64,000 nucleotides of DNA from Clostridiales bacterium (GCA_012837425.1 DURE01000006.1:1-64000), one strand, 5' to 3'. Counted from the first letter of the stretch, positions 21,022-32,215 are shown. Notes: generated from the letters alone by a model not told the origin. Made by a program: numbers and translations.

Positions 21022-22368
21022 TTATTTTCCCGCTGTGCTGATATTCCGGGCCAGCACCGCGGGAGAGGCGAATACCGTGTAGCCCGACGGGATGCCGTAT
21101 TCGACTTTGCTTCCCACGTGAGTTATGCTCTTGAGCAGCCCGTAGAAGTTCCCTGCTATTGTGAAGGATTTGACCGGCCGCCCGCGCTGCCCGTCCTCAA
21201 CCAGGAATCCCGCGCACTCGACCGAGAAATCCCCGGTCGCGTAGTTGGCGCCGGCGTGCAGGCCCTTTATCTCGGTGACATAAAGGCCGCCCAAGGCAAT
21301 TTGAAAGAGTTCTTCAAGGCTGCAGGCGCCGGGTTTGATTGAGAGGCATAAGGGGCTTATGTCAACCGCGTCGGCATAGCTGCCCTTGCTTGCATTCCCG
21401 GTGCTTCGGGTGCCTGCTTTTTTGGCGTTTGAAAGGTCGTATAAAAGGGTTTTCAAAACGCCCTTCTCGACAACATTCTTCGTGTATACCGCGACGCCCT
21501 CGGCGTCAAAGGTGGTCTGCATCGGGCAGTTGGGGTCGAAGGGGTCGTCGCAGATAGTAATGCAGGGTGCCGCTACCTCGCTCCCCTCCTTGCCTGCAAG
21601 CAGCGAGAGGCCGAGTCGGGCACTCTTGCCCGAGAATACCGTTGAAAAGGCGGCAAGCAGGTTCAGCATCTGGCGGCCGTCGATTATGACGTCGTACTTG
21701 CCGCTCTCAATTTCAACGGCGCCGATTTTTGCCCGGGCCCCGGCGACCGCGCGCTCCGAGAGAGGGAGGAGCCTGTCAAGCCCGCAGCCGAGCGCGTAGT
21801 CGTAATCATCGGCCGACTCCCCGTCGACCTTTACCACCGCCCGGACAAATCCGCCGGTCATGCCGGCGGTGTTGGCAAGGCTTAGCCCCTTTGAGTTGAA
21901 AATCCGCGTCTCGGTCTCATATGCAAACACCCGGGACTGGGTCCCATCGGTTACCGATTTGCTTTTTGCGTATGTGCTTTGCTGAAGTGCTAACGCGTTG
22001 TTTTTGAGCAGCGCGGCGTCGGGGAATTCCACGGGCTGCGCGGTCTTTTTCCCGTACTCTGATGAGCCGGGATAAATGAAGACCTCGTCGTCGCTTTCAA
22101 TGTGCTTTGCATTCTCAACGGCGCGCAGAACCAACTCCCGCATTTCGTCCGTGGTCATCAGCTCGGTCGAGGCATAGCCCATGCGCCCGCCAAAAATGCA
22201 GCGAAAGCAAATGCCGCCCGACACGCCGAAAGAGAACCCGCTTATCTCATCTCCGAGCGCCTCGGCCATAGCGTCTCTTGCGGTTTTGAAATATATCTCA
22301 TACTGCTCAATTCCGGCGGCCGTGGCTGCTTTGACCAGCGCGTCCTTTAGTTTCTCAAAATCAATCAT
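21022..22368 (-). CDS. tldE: TldE/PmbA family protein
   Basis: PmbA-like C-terminus, paired with tldD. Confidence 0.88.
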   Translation of the reverse strand: MIDFEKLKDALVKAATAAGIEQYEIYFKTARDAMAEALGDEISGFSFGVSGGICFRCIFGGRMGYASTELMTTDEMRELVLRAVENAKHIESDDEVFIYPGSSEYGKKTAQPVEFPDAALLKNNALALQQSTYAKSKSVTDGTQSRVFAYETETRIFNSKGLSLANTAGMTGGFVRAVVKVDGESADDYDYALGCGLDRLLPLSERAVAGARAKIGAVEIESGKYDVIIDGRQMLNLLAAFSTVFSGKSARLGLSLLAGKEGSEVAAPCITICDDPFDPNCPMQTTFDAEGVAVYTKNVVEKGVLKTLLYDLSNAKKAGTRSTGNASKGSYADAVDISPLCLSIKPGACSLEELFQIALGGLYVTEIKGLHAGANYATGDFSVECAGFLVEDGQRGRPVKSFTIAGNFYGLLKSITHVGSKVEYGIPSGYTVFASPAVLARNISTAGK

Positions 22369-22399
22369 TGGCTGCTCCGTCCTTTTGTATTGTGAATTG

Positions 22400-23779
22400 T
22401 CATCTTCCGCCTACCGTGATGCTGCTTACGCGGATGAGCGGCTGGCCGACATCTGTCGGAATTGTGCCGCTCCTCGAGCCGCACATGCCCTGCCCGCAGG
22501 CCAGATTCTGCCCCACCATGTCTATGTCCATGAGTATCTGCGAGCCGGTGCCGATAAGAGAGGCGCCTCTTACCGCCTCGCAGATTTTGCCGCCGCGTAT
22601 CATGTACCCTTCGCGCACCGAAAAATTGAAAGCCCCGGTGAGCGGGTTTACCGAGCCGCCCCCCATCTCCTTGGCGTAAAGACCGAACTCAATAGACTCG
22701 ATTATATCGCTGTTTTTATCCGGGCCGTTTAGAATGAAGGTGTTGGTCATTCTTGAGGTCGGCTCGTATGAGTAGTTCTGGCGGCGGCTGTTGCCGGTCA
22801 CAGGCAGTCCCATCCGGCGGGAGCCCAGCCGGTCTATCATGTAGCTTTTCAGCACGCCGTCCTCAATCAGGACATTGCGGCAGGCCGGATTGCCCTCGTC
22901 GTCGATATTTATCGACCCCCATGCGTTGGGTATGGTGCCGTCGTCTACCGCCGTCACCTTTTTGTTTGCAATTTTCTGTCCGAGTTTTCCGGCCATCTGC
23001 GAGGCGCCGATTGCCACCGAAGTGGCCTCGAGCGAGTGCCCGCAGGCCTCATGGAAAATAACCCCGCCGAACCCGCTCTCAATTGCCACCGGCATCCTGC
23101 CGGCCCGGCAATAGTCGGCCTCAAGGTTGGTAATCGCCTGTGCCGCGGCCATTCGGCCGAGTTCTTCGGGTATATGCTCCTCAAAAAACTCAAGTCCCAT
23201 AAGGCGGCCGGGGGAGGTCGAGCCTGACTGGTTTTCGGTACCGTCCGAGGCTATGGCACTTATGACAATGCGGGTTCTCACACTTCTGTCGGTTGTATAA
23301 AGCCCTTCGCTGTTGGCGATGAGGATATTGCGGTCTTTGCTTGTCAGGCTACCCTGAACCTGGATAATCCGCTTGTCGTATTCGGCTGCCGCAACACATC
23401 CGGCCCTGAGCAGCTCTGCTGCAAAGCCTGTGAGCGCGGCCGAGGGCACAATCCTTACCGGATGAATATTCGGGAAGATGCGCTCGCACAGCAAGATATT
23501 GGACTTTACCGAGCTGTCGCCTATAGCCTCGGCGACCGAGGCCGCGCAGAGCATAAGCCCGTCCTCAGAAATGTCGGTGGTAGAGGCGTAAACCGTCCTG
23601 ACCCCCAGAAATGCCCGGATACCGACACCCGATATGGTATTGTCGTATATGGATTCAATTTTGGAATCAATATAGTTTATCGCCGAGGAATGAGACCTCT
23701 CGGCAAATATTTCAGCGAAATCCGCGCCGCTTGCCATGGTGCGCAGCAGTACTCTTTCAAGCAGGTGTTTGTTCAGCAT
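22400..23779 (-). CDS. tldD: TldD family metalloprotease
   Basis: HEACGHSLEATSV metal-binding motif. Confidence 0.92.
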   Translation of the reverse strand: MLNKHLLERVLLRTMASGADFAEIFAERSHSSAINYIDSKIESIYDNTISGVGIRAFLGVRTVYASTTDISEDGLMLCAASVAEAIGDSSVKSNILLCERIFPNIHPVRIVPSAALTGFAAELLRAGCVAAAEYDKRIIQVQGSLTSKDRNILIANSEGLYTTDRSVRTRIVISAIASDGTENQSGSTSPGRLMGLEFFEEHIPEELGRMAAAQAITNLEADYCRAGRMPVAIESGFGGVIFHEACGHSLEATSVAIGASQMAGKLGQKIANKKVTAVDDGTIPNAWGSINIDDEGNPACRNVLIEDGVLKSYMIDRLGSRRMGLPVTGNSRRQNYSYEPTSRMTNTFILNGPDKNSDIIESIEFGLYAKEMGGGSVNPLTGAFNFSVREGYMIRGGKICEAVRGASLIGTGSQILMDIDMVGQNLACGQGMCGSRSGTIPTDVGQPLIRVSSITVGGR

Positions 23780-23798
23780 TTATCCGGCCGTCCTTGCA

Positions 23799-24386
23799 TT
23801 ATTTTATTCTGTAGTTTATGTAGTGAACCGCCCATGCCCCGTCATCAAACCCGAGCCTTGTCACCGAGCAGTTGCCTATTCTGAGCGGCGGGGTATAGAT
23901 CGGCATTTTGAGTATTCTATGCAGAAAAGCAAATATCGTACCGCCGTGGGTTACCACGGCAACGGTTTTGGATTTGGTATCCTTCTCAAGGTCGGAGAGG
24001 AAAGACGCCGCCCTTGAGACCAGCGACTCAACGCCCTCGCCCCCGTAGGGCGCGTAGTTGAGCCTTCGGGAGTTTTCAATATATTCCTCACCGAACAGCT
24101 TTATAATTTCCTCACGGGTCTTGCCCATGAAAACACTGCTGTTTATCTCGCGCAGCCGCGCGTCGTACTCTATATCATCCCTTCCCTCAAAAATTATCGA
24201 GCAGGTCTGGCGGGTGCGGTAGATGTCGCTGCAGATCACTCGGTCGGGTTTTTTTTCTGTAAAAAATGCTCTGAGCTCTTTTGCCTGCTCTATCCCCCTC
24301 TCGGTCAGTCCAATATCCCCCCAGCCCTGATTAATACCGTCGCGATTACCGTATGTCTGTCCGTGTCTTATCAGATAAACTATCAT
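23799..24386 (-). CDS. Histidine phosphatase family protein
   Basis: LIRHGQTYGNRDG. Confidence 0.9.
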   Translation of the reverse strand: MIVYLIRHGQTYGNRDGINQGWGDIGLTERGIEQAKELRAFFTEKKPDRVICSDIYRTRQTCSIIFEGRDDIEYDARLREINSSVFMGKTREEIIKLFGEEYIENSRRLNYAPYGGEGVESLVSRAASFLSDLEKDTKSKTVAVVTHGGTIFAFLHRILKMPIYTPPLRIGNCSVTRLGFDDGAWAVHYINYRIK

Positions 24387-24394
24387 TTTGGGTG

Positions 24395-25537
24395 CTAATC
24401 CTTTACTCTTTCAATTAATGATATTCTGTATTTATTATAAAAATCTTCAAAATAGTTGTTCTCAATTGCGCCCTTTATTTTTTGCATGAGCTCGTTGTAA
24501 AAATACAGATTGTGAAGCACGGCCAGCCTCATTCCGAGCACTTCTTTTGCCTTTATCAGGTGGCGCAGGTATGCGCGGCTGTGGCTCCGGCAGGTCGGGC
24601 ACCCGCAACCCTGGTCGGGCGGGCACGGGTCGCGCGCGTATTTTTCGTTTAAAAGGTTGAGCTTTCCCTGCCAGGTGAAGAGGCTGCCGTGGCGCGCGTT
24701 GCGGGCTGGCAACACGCAGTCGAAAAAGTCAATCCCGAGCCTCACCGCCTCAAGTATGTCTGCCGGCGTTCCCACCCCCATGAGATACCTCGGCTTGTTT
24801 TGCGGCATATGTGGCTCGACAATATCGATTATCCGGTACATTTCCCGAGGCCCCTCGCCCACCGCAAGCCCACCTATGGCGTAGCCCGGCAGGTCAAGCT
24901 CTGCAATCCGCTCCATGTGTCGAACCCGCAAATCCTCATATGTGCCGCCCTGATTGATTCCGAAGAGCAGTTGGTGTTTGTTTATAGTCCCGGGCAGCGA
25001 ATTAAGGCGCTCGAGCTCGTCGCGGCAGCGCACAAGCCATCGGGCGGTTCTCTCGCAGGCCTTCTCCACATAGTCATACGGCGCGGGGTTTCCGATACAC
25101 TCGTCAAAGGCCATTGCAATGGTGGAGGCAAGGTTTGACTGTATCTTCATGCTCTCCTCAGGGCCCATGAAAATCAGCCGCCCGTCTATGTGAGAGGAAA
25201 AGTACACTCCGTCGTCGGTGATTTTTCTCAGCTTTGCCAGCGAGTATACCTGAAAGCCGCCGCTGTCGGTCAGCACCGGCCGCGGCCAGTTCATGAATGA
25301 CCGCACGCCCCCAAGCTCGCGTATCAGCTCATCTCCCGGGCGCAGGTGCAGGTGGTAGGTGTTTGAGAGCTGGACCTGACAGCCGATTTCGGCAAGCTCG
25401 CGCGTGGACACCCCACCCTTTATCGCGGCGGCCGTTCCGACATTCATAAAAACCGGAGTCTCAATTACCCCGTGAACGGTATAAAATCTGCCGCGCCTTG
25501 CCCGTCGGTCGGTTTTGAGTATTTCAAACATCGGCAT
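24395..25537 (-). CDS. tgt: Queuine tRNA-ribosyltransferase
   Basis: LTDSGGFQVYSL, CxCxxC-type zinc site. Confidence 0.96.
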   Translation of the reverse strand: MPMFEILKTDRRARRGRFYTVHGVIETPVFMNVGTAAAIKGGVSTRELAEIGCQVQLSNTYHLHLRPGDELIRELGGVRSFMNWPRPVLTDSGGFQVYSLAKLRKITDDGVYFSSHIDGRLIFMGPEESMKIQSNLASTIAMAFDECIGNPAPYDYVEKACERTARWLVRCRDELERLNSLPGTINKHQLLFGINQGGTYEDLRVRHMERIAELDLPGYAIGGLAVGEGPREMYRIIDIVEPHMPQNKPRYLMGVGTPADILEAVRLGIDFFDCVLPARNARHGSLFTWQGKLNLLNEKYARDPCPPDQGCGCPTCRSHSRAYLRHLIKAKEVLGMRLAVLHNLYFYNELMQKIKGAIENNYFEDFYNKYRISLIERVKD

Positions 25538-25549
25538 TTACTCCGCTTT

Positions 25550-27574
25550 TCATGTGCGCCCGAACTGCCGGTCAAGCGAACTTTTGGTTATCTCCATCGC
25601 CACCGGCCGCCCGTGCGGGCAGAAGGTGATGTCGGGCAGCTCCATCAGCTTCTCGACAAGCCACCTAATATGCTCCGGGCTGTATTCGCGCCCGGCCTTT
25701 ATCGCCGCTTTGCAGGCAGCCTGATATAGCGCTTTCTCAAAGAGCAGGTCGCGCTCAAGGCCGGGGCTGCCGGTCTCGTTTTTTATCCGGTCGGCCATGC
25801 TCATGAAGATATCGGGGACCGCCGAGAGCTCCACCGCGTCAGGGAAGGCGGTTATAGTGACGGTGTATTTCTCGGCCGTAAAACTAAACCCGAGTTTTTC
25901 AATTTCCTCCCGGTATTCAAGCAGCGCAAGTATCTCCTCGCTGGTCAGCATGAACTCAAGCGGCGGCATTATGGTCTGTGAGCTCACCCCGGTGCTTTTC
26001 AGGCCGACACGGAGCCTCTCGAAGATTATGCGCTCGTGTGCCGCATGTTTGTCTATAAGCAGGATTTTCTCGCCGTTATCGACGATTATATATGAATTAA
26101 AGGCCTCGCCGACAATTCTGTAACCCTGCTGTTGCAGCTGTAGTTCCTCCGCAGCTGCCCCGTCCGATTTCTCCGGCATATAACCTGATGCCGGCTGGTC
26201 GGCCCCTGCCGGGGGGATACCGCCATCAGTGTAAATTTCTTCCGGCTCATGGCTGTTTTTTTGGGCTTCGGTGACTCTGAACTCCTCAATATAATCCGCG
26301 GCCGTCAGAACTTCGGGCTTTGTTGCCGCAGCCGCGTGGGGCTTTGCAGGGGTAGCTTGAGCTGAAGGCTTTGCGGCCGGCCCCGCCTCTGTTACCTCAT
26401 TTGTCGGCTGTGCCTCTAGGTTTTCGTCGGTTGCAGGCTCGGCTGCCGACTGTGTCGCACGGCCATCAGGCGGTATCTGCCCGGTATTCGTGTCCTCATT
26501 ATCCTTGGACTGACTCGAGGATGTCTGCCGGTATTCCTCAAAGGTTATGCGCCCGAGTCTAGCGGGGTCGAGACCTGGGCGGGTCGTATTGTGCTCAAGC
26601 GTGTTCTTAACCCCGTAGTAGACCGCCTCAAACACCAGCTTTTCGTTTGAGAACTTGACCTCAAGCTTTGCCGGATGCACGTTTACGTCGACGGCGAGGG
26701 GATTTATTTCAACAAAAAGCACGCAGACCGGAAATTTCTCGGTCGCGATATATGAGCTAAAGGCCTGTTCGAGGGCTGCTCCTATAGTTCTGCTCCTGAC
26801 ATAGCGCCGGTTAATAAAAAAATTCTGCCCGCTTCTGTTGGGCTTGCAGTTGTCCGGCCGCCCGATATATCCTGTTACCTTTACGCCCTCGTACTCATAG
26901 TTTACCTCAAGCAGGCCAAGGGCAAATCGGCGCCCGAAGAGCGCATATATAGTGTTCAGTAGCACACCGTCGCCGGGAGTTTCGGTTTTGGTCTGTCCGT
27001 CGACTATGCAATAAATCGCCACCTCGGGGTGCGAGAGCGCGTTTTTTTCAACAGCGGCCATGACCGCCGCCGTCTCGGTGATGTCCCTTTTGAGGAACTT
27101 CCGTCTGGCCGGCACATTGAAAAAAAGGTTTTCGACAATGACTGTTGTCCCCTCGGAGCATCCGCGCTCGAAAACCCCGAGTATGTCCCCGCCCGACACC
27201 TCAATGGCGGCGCCTGTCGCCCCTCCCCTTACCCGGGAGATAATGCGCAGGTCGGACACCGCGGCAATCGCGGCCAGCGCCTCCCCGCGAAAGCCCAGCG
27301 ACATAATTCGGTCAAGGTCCCCGGCCTCCTTAATCTTGCTGGTGGCGTGCCGGCGCACGGCAACAGGCAGGTCGTCCTTCTCTATCCCGCCCCCGTTGTC
27401 GGACACGCGGATGAAGGTTGTTCCGCCGTTTTGGATTTCGACTGTAATGCGGTCTGCACCCGCGTCTATTGAATTTTCCATAAGCTCCTTAACGACCGAC
27501 GCCGGCCTGTCGACCACCTCTCCGGCGGCTATCAGGTTTGCTACAGCAAAGGACAATATATTTATCTTACCCAT
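25550..27574 (-). CDS. mutL: DNA mismatch repair protein MutL
   Basis: IAAGEVVDRPASVVKELMENSIDAGA; FCPHGRP near C-terminus. Confidence 0.96.
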   Translation of the reverse strand: MGKINILSFAVANLIAAGEVVDRPASVVKELMENSIDAGADRITVEIQNGGTTFIRVSDNGGGIEKDDLPVAVRRHATSKIKEAGDLDRIMSLGFRGEALAAIAAVSDLRIISRVRGGATGAAIEVSGGDILGVFERGCSEGTTVIVENLFFNVPARRKFLKRDITETAAVMAAVEKNALSHPEVAIYCIVDGQTKTETPGDGVLLNTIYALFGRRFALGLLEVNYEYEGVKVTGYIGRPDNCKPNRSGQNFFINRRYVRSRTIGAALEQAFSSYIATEKFPVCVLFVEINPLAVDVNVHPAKLEVKFSNEKLVFEAVYYGVKNTLEHNTTRPGLDPARLGRITFEEYRQTSSSQSKDNEDTNTGQIPPDGRATQSAAEPATDENLEAQPTNEVTEAGPAAKPSAQATPAKPHAAAATKPEVLTAADYIEEFRVTEAQKNSHEPEEIYTDGGIPPAGADQPASGYMPEKSDGAAAEELQLQQQGYRIVGEAFNSYIIVDNGEKILLIDKHAAHERIIFERLRVGLKSTGVSSQTIMPPLEFMLTSEEILALLEYREEIEKLGFSFTAEKYTVTITAFPDAVELSAVPDIFMSMADRIKNETGSPGLERDLLFEKALYQAACKAAIKAGREYSPEHIRWLVEKLMELPDITFCPHGRPVAMEITKSSLDRQFGRT

Positions 27575-27646
27575 ATCTTACCCGTAAATCACCTCATGAG
27601 GGCGCCTTGAGCGGCGACCGGTACCGTATACAAGCGAAGTGCTGCA

Positions 27647-30241
27647 TCATTTCAGACGCTTCTGCAGGTTATAGAGCAGCGTCATGGCTTCATAGGGCGA
27701 GAGAGTATTCAGGTCAATTCCTTTGAGTTCCTCTATAACCTGTTCGTTCATCATGTCGTCAATGGTTATTGCCGTCTCGTCCTCCTCGGGCAGGGCTTGT
27801 CCGGCAGTGCCGGCCGCCTTCACCGCCCGGGAGGCCGCCTCGACCATGAGCAGCACTTCCCGCGCCCTTTTTATCACTTCATTCGGCACGCCGGCAAGCT
27901 TTGCCACTTCAATTCCGTAGCTGTCGTCGGTCGAGCCCCGGACTATCTTGCGCAGAAAAATGATGCTATCTCCGCGCTTTTTGGCGGCTATGTTGTAATT
28001 GACAACACCCTGCAGTTCATTCTCAAGCGAGGTCAGCTCATGGTAATGCGTGGCAAAAAGCGTTCTGGCACCGATTTTTTTGTTTGTGTACTCGATTATC
28101 GCCCGCGCTATGCTCATGCCGTCGAAGGTTGAGGTACCGCGCCCTATCTCGTCATATATGATAAGACTTTTTTTGGTTGCGTTCTTTAATATGTAGGCCA
28201 CCTCGTTCATCTCAAGCATAAAGGTCGAGCAGCCGAAGGCCAGGTCGTCCGAGGCTCCGACGCGTGTGAAAATCTTGTCTGCAATGCCAACTTCGGCCTC
28301 GGTTGCCGGCACGAAGGAGCCCATCTGCGCCATTATGGTTATCAGCGCGATCTGTCGCATGTATGTCGATTTTCCGGCCATATTCGGTCCGGTGATAAGC
28401 ATTATGCGGTTGTCGGTGGTGTTGAGATAGGTATCGTTGGGGACAAAGTAGGTGTCCTTGACAAATTGCTCTACTACAGGGTGCCGTCCGTCCTTGATCA
28501 TAATCGTGTCGGTGTTGCTCAGCATTGGTCTGACATACCTGTTACGCACTGCAACGCTGGCAAGACTCAGGTACACGTCGAGCTTTGCAAGCTGGGCCGC
28601 GGTGCTCTGAATCCGGCGGCTGTTTTCGGCGACCTTATCGCGGATATTTTTGAAGAGCTCGTACTCAAGCGCGCATAGTTTGTCGGTGGCGCCGAGGATT
28701 GTCGCCTCCATATCCTTGAGTTCCTCGGTGATGTACCGCTCGCAGTTTGACAGGGTCTGCTTGCGGATATACCTGTCGGGCACCTGGTCAAGCAGCGACT
28801 TTGTCACCTCGATATAATAACCAAAAACGCGGTTGTAACCTATCTTCAGGGTTTTAATTCCGGTCCGCTCGCGCTCCTCTTCGGCAATTTTCCTGAGCCA
28901 TTCGCTGCCGTCGTCGCGAACACTGAGCAGGTAATCGACATCTTTGTCATACCCTGCTTTGATAATACCGCCTTCCCGAACCGAGAATGGCGGGTCGTCG
29001 ACAATCGCCATGTCGATGAGCTTATGTATGTCCTCGAGCGTGTCAAGTCCGCGGTAGATTGAAGACAGCTCGGGCGAGTTGCATTTCTCGATAAGACTGC
29101 GGATTCCGGGCAGCACGGCCAGCGTCGCAGCCACCGCGCGCAGGTCGCGCCCGTTCGCGGTGCCGTATATAACTTTTGTTATCAGCCTCTCAAGGTCGAG
29201 CACCTTAGACAGGTGTGCCGAGAGCTCCTCGCGCAGCAAAAAATCGCCATAGAGCTCCTCGATGGCACCGAGGCGTTTTTCTATGTACGACGAGTTGAGC
29301 AGCGGTCTTTCAAGCCACTTGCGGAGCAGCCGCGCGCCCGGCGCGGTTTTAGTTTTGTCGAGCACCCAGAGCAGCGACCCTTTTTTCTCGCCCTGCCGCA
29401 TGGTCTCGGTCAGCTCAAGGTTGCGTCGGGTGTTTGCGTCAATCTCAAGATACTGGCTCTCGCCGTAAATTTTCAGGTCCCTGATATATGAAATATCCGT
29501 CTTCCCGACCTCGGCGATATACCCGAGCAGCGCCGCGATCCCGACAATTAGCGGGCGGTCGGCAAAGTCCTCATCGCGCACCGTCCCGCCGAACTGCTTT
29601 TTCACGGTTTGGGCAGCCGTCACATAATCAAAATACCCGGTGCATTTGTCGGATACCATTATTTCTTTGTGAGCGCTGAGATACTCTGAAAGCCTGTCAT
29701 GCTCGCTTATGTCGACGTTGGTAATTATCTCGCGCGGGGAGTAGGCGACAAGCTCGTTTATAAGCCGGCTGCAGTTTTTGTCCCCGGAAAAGGCGGTGGC
29801 GAAAACCTGAGCCGTCGATATGTCGGCGAAGCAGACGCCGGTCCCGCTCTCCTCAAGGTAAAGTGCACAGACATAATTGTTTTGCGTCGAGTCGAGCAGG
29901 TCGGTCTCAATCAGCGTGCCGGGGGTGATAATCCTCACCACATCGCGCTCGACCAGCCCGCGCGCCGTCGCCGGGTCTTCAAGCTGCTCGCAGATAGCGA
30001 TTTTATAACCCTTCTCGATAAGCCTGCCGATATAAGTCTCTACGCTGTGAAAGGGCACTCCACACATAGGCGCGCGTTCGGCCTCTCCGCAGTCCCGGCC
30101 GGTGAGCGTCAGCTCAAGCTCGCGCGAGGCTACTATGGCGTCGTCAAAGAACATCTCATAGAAGTCCCCCAGCCGGTAAAAGAGCAGGTAGTCCTTGTAT
30201 TTTTCTTTTATCCCGAGGTACTGCTCCATCATCGGGGTCAT
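27647..30241 (-). CDS. mutS: DNA mismatch repair protein MutS
   Basis: LFYRLGDFYEMF, ITGPNMAGKSTYMRQ; start set at MTPMMEQY. Confidence 0.96.
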   Translation of the reverse strand: MTPMMEQYLGIKEKYKDYLLFYRLGDFYEMFFDDAIVASRELELTLTGRDCGEAERAPMCGVPFHSVETYIGRLIEKGYKIAICEQLEDPATARGLVERDVVRIITPGTLIETDLLDSTQNNYVCALYLEESGTGVCFADISTAQVFATAFSGDKNCSRLINELVAYSPREIITNVDISEHDRLSEYLSAHKEIMVSDKCTGYFDYVTAAQTVKKQFGGTVRDEDFADRPLIVGIAALLGYIAEVGKTDISYIRDLKIYGESQYLEIDANTRRNLELTETMRQGEKKGSLLWVLDKTKTAPGARLLRKWLERPLLNSSYIEKRLGAIEELYGDFLLREELSAHLSKVLDLERLITKVIYGTANGRDLRAVAATLAVLPGIRSLIEKCNSPELSSIYRGLDTLEDIHKLIDMAIVDDPPFSVREGGIIKAGYDKDVDYLLSVRDDGSEWLRKIAEEERERTGIKTLKIGYNRVFGYYIEVTKSLLDQVPDRYIRKQTLSNCERYITEELKDMEATILGATDKLCALEYELFKNIRDKVAENSRRIQSTAAQLAKLDVYLSLASVAVRNRYVRPMLSNTDTIMIKDGRHPVVEQFVKDTYFVPNDTYLNTTDNRIMLITGPNMAGKSTYMRQIALITIMAQMGSFVPATEAEVGIADKIFTRVGASDDLAFGCSTFMLEMNEVAYILKNATKKSLIIYDEIGRGTSTFDGMSIARAIIEYTNKKIGARTLFATHYHELTSLENELQGVVNYNIAAKKRGDSIIFLRKIVRGSTDDSYGIEVAKLAGVPNEVIKRAREVLLMVEAASRAVKAAGTAGQALPEEDETAITIDDMMNEQVIEELKGIDLNTLSPYEAMTLLYNLQKRLK

Positions 30242-30263
30242 GTGCTTCTCCTCCGTCGGGCTT

Positions 30264-30656
30264 TTATTCGTGTTCGTGGTGGCAGCTTGCGCAGTCGGCA
30301 CAGCCATGACTGCAGGGCATCCTGCCGGTTATGGTGTGCGTGATTTTTATATTTACCTCTTCCATGAGCCGGTTGACCGCCTCCTGAGCGCCGACATATT
30401 CGATATAGACCGGGTTCTCGGTTACCAGCTTGTACAGCTCGTCAATCCGCTCATTTAGCGTGTCGACCAGGTGGGTGTCGACCTCCTCCATCTGCCCTGC
30501 GCGCTCAAGTGTTTTTTTGTCGGCCTGGTATTCGCCGAGGTACCCCATTAGGGTCTGGTCATTTTCATACGCAGACTTGGCGCTCTCAAAGCGGCGGTAC
30601 AGCTCGCTTTCCTTTATTGCTCTGCCAAGCTGTTCTGCGGCTTGCATGATTTCCAT
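30264..30656 (-). CDS. YlbF/YmcA family regulator
   Basis: YlbF-like helical sequence; Cys/His tail HGCADCASCHHEHE. Confidence 0.8.
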   Translation of the reverse strand: MEIMQAAEQLGRAIKESELYRRFESAKSAYENDQTLMGYLGEYQADKKTLERAGQMEEVDTHLVDTLNERIDELYKLVTENPVYIEYVGAQEAVNRLMEEVNIKITHTITGRMPCSHGCADCASCHHEHE

Positions 30657-30689
30657 GTTATTATTCCTTTTCTTTAATTATTCTTCGAG

Positions 30690-32141
30690 TTATCTGTTGT
30701 CTGCAGCCGGCTCGCCGGTCTTTGTGCCATAGAGCGCAAAGGCTTCTGTGCGCTCTACTTTTACATTGACAAAATTCCCGATGTCGGCCTGCTCGCCGGG
30801 ATAGTAGACAATTTTATTGCCAGAAGTGCGGCCGCCGTACATGCTTTTGTCGGTCTTGCTCGGGCCGTCGCAGAGCACCCGCACAACGCTGCCTTGAAAC
30901 CTTTTGTTGATTTCCTCGGATATGGCGTTCTGCAGCTCAACCAGCGCCAGGTAGCGCTGGGTTTTTACCTCGCCCGGAACCTGATTATCCATGTCTGCCG
31001 CCGGGGTGCCCCGACGTGGCGAGAAGACAAACGAGAAAATCATGTCAAAGCGCACTCTTCGGATAATATCGAGCGTGTCCTCAAAGTCCTCGTCTGTCTC
31101 ACCCGGAAAACCGACTATTATATCCGAGGTCAGAGCGATGTCGGGCATCCTCTCCCTTATATATGCCACGGTGTCAAGATAGTTTGCCCGGTTATACCGG
31201 CGGTTCATCGCCTTGAGAATCTTGTCGCTTCCCGACTGCAGCGGAAGATGAAAATGCCTTGCTGCCTTGTCCGATTTTGCCAGCGCGTCGACAAGCCTTC
31301 TTGTGGCGTCCTTCGGGTGGCTGGTCATAAAGCGCAGCCTGAAGTCGCCCTCAATTGCCGATATATCGCTTATCAACTGAGCAAAATCATAACCAGTGCC
31401 GAGGTCTCTGCCGTATGAGTTGACATTCTGCCCCAAAAGGGTTATATCCCGGCAGCCATTCCCGACCAATTCCCGTGCCTCGGCTAAAATGTCCTCGGGC
31501 CGCCGGCTCTGCTCGCGCCCCCGGACATAGGGAACAATGCAGTATGAGCAGTAGTTGTCGCAACCGTACATGACAGGCAGCCAGGCTTTATAGGAAAACT
31601 CGCGTCGCACCGGCAGGTTTTCGGGGACAGCGCCGCCATCATCGAGGCAAAAAAGCCGCCTCTCACCCGAAAGCCGCCGGTATAGCAGCTCGGGGAGTCT
31701 TTGCCACCCCGAGGAGCCGAGCACAATATCGACATAGGGGTATCTTTGTTTCAGCTCGTTTTGCCGGTGCTCCTGGGCCGTCATGCAGCCGCAGGCGACT
31801 ATCACTGCCGCCGGGTTTTCCTTTTTTATATGCTTGAGCCGCCCGATATGCGAGAGTGCCTTCTGCTCGGCGTGCTCGCGCACCGCGCAGGTATTGGCTA
31901 TTATAAGCGAGGCCTCCTCAGGCCGGTCGACCATCACATATCCCATAGCCTCGGCCACTCCGGCCAGCCGTTCGCTGTCGGCCTCGTTCTGCTGGCAGCC
32001 GAAGGTCATAATATATACCCCGGGCAGCCTGCCGGCCTCAGCGGTCTGCTGGCTGATTATCTCACTGACCAGCGAAATATAATGCTGCTGACCGCAGCCG
32101 TCACCAACCAACTCCCCTCGGGTTTCTCTGGTATCCGACAT
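30690..32141 (-). CDS. miaB: tRNA-2-methylthio-N6-dimethylallyladenosine synthase
   Basis: Radical SAM CDNYCSYCIVPYVRG, TFGCQQNEADSE; SD GGAG before the 32141 ATG. Confidence 0.95.
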   Translation of the reverse strand: MSDTRETRGELVGDGCGQQHYISLVSEIISQQTAEAGRLPGVYIMTFGCQQNEADSERLAGVAEAMGYVMVDRPEEASLIIANTCAVREHAEQKALSHIGRLKHIKKENPAAVIVACGCMTAQEHRQNELKQRYPYVDIVLGSSGWQRLPELLYRRLSGERRLFCLDDGGAVPENLPVRREFSYKAWLPVMYGCDNYCSYCIVPYVRGREQSRRPEDILAEARELVGNGCRDITLLGQNVNSYGRDLGTGYDFAQLISDISAIEGDFRLRFMTSHPKDATRRLVDALAKSDKAARHFHLPLQSGSDKILKAMNRRYNRANYLDTVAYIRERMPDIALTSDIIVGFPGETDEDFEDTLDIIRRVRFDMIFSFVFSPRRGTPAADMDNQVPGEVKTQRYLALVELQNAISEEINKRFQGSVVRVLCDGPSKTDKSMYGGRTSGNKIVYYPGEQADIGNFVNVKVERTEAFALYGTKTGEPAADNR

Positions 32142-32215
32142 TCTGTCTCCTGACTTTAGTTCGTTTTGACTTGCCACCCTAACATTATAAATCAAAGAGG
32201 CAGAATTGTCAATTT

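Noticed and set aside
21022-23779. TldD/TldE as part of a RiPP cluster
   Set aside because: No precursor peptide, modification enzyme or exporter nearby; flanked by housekeeping genes
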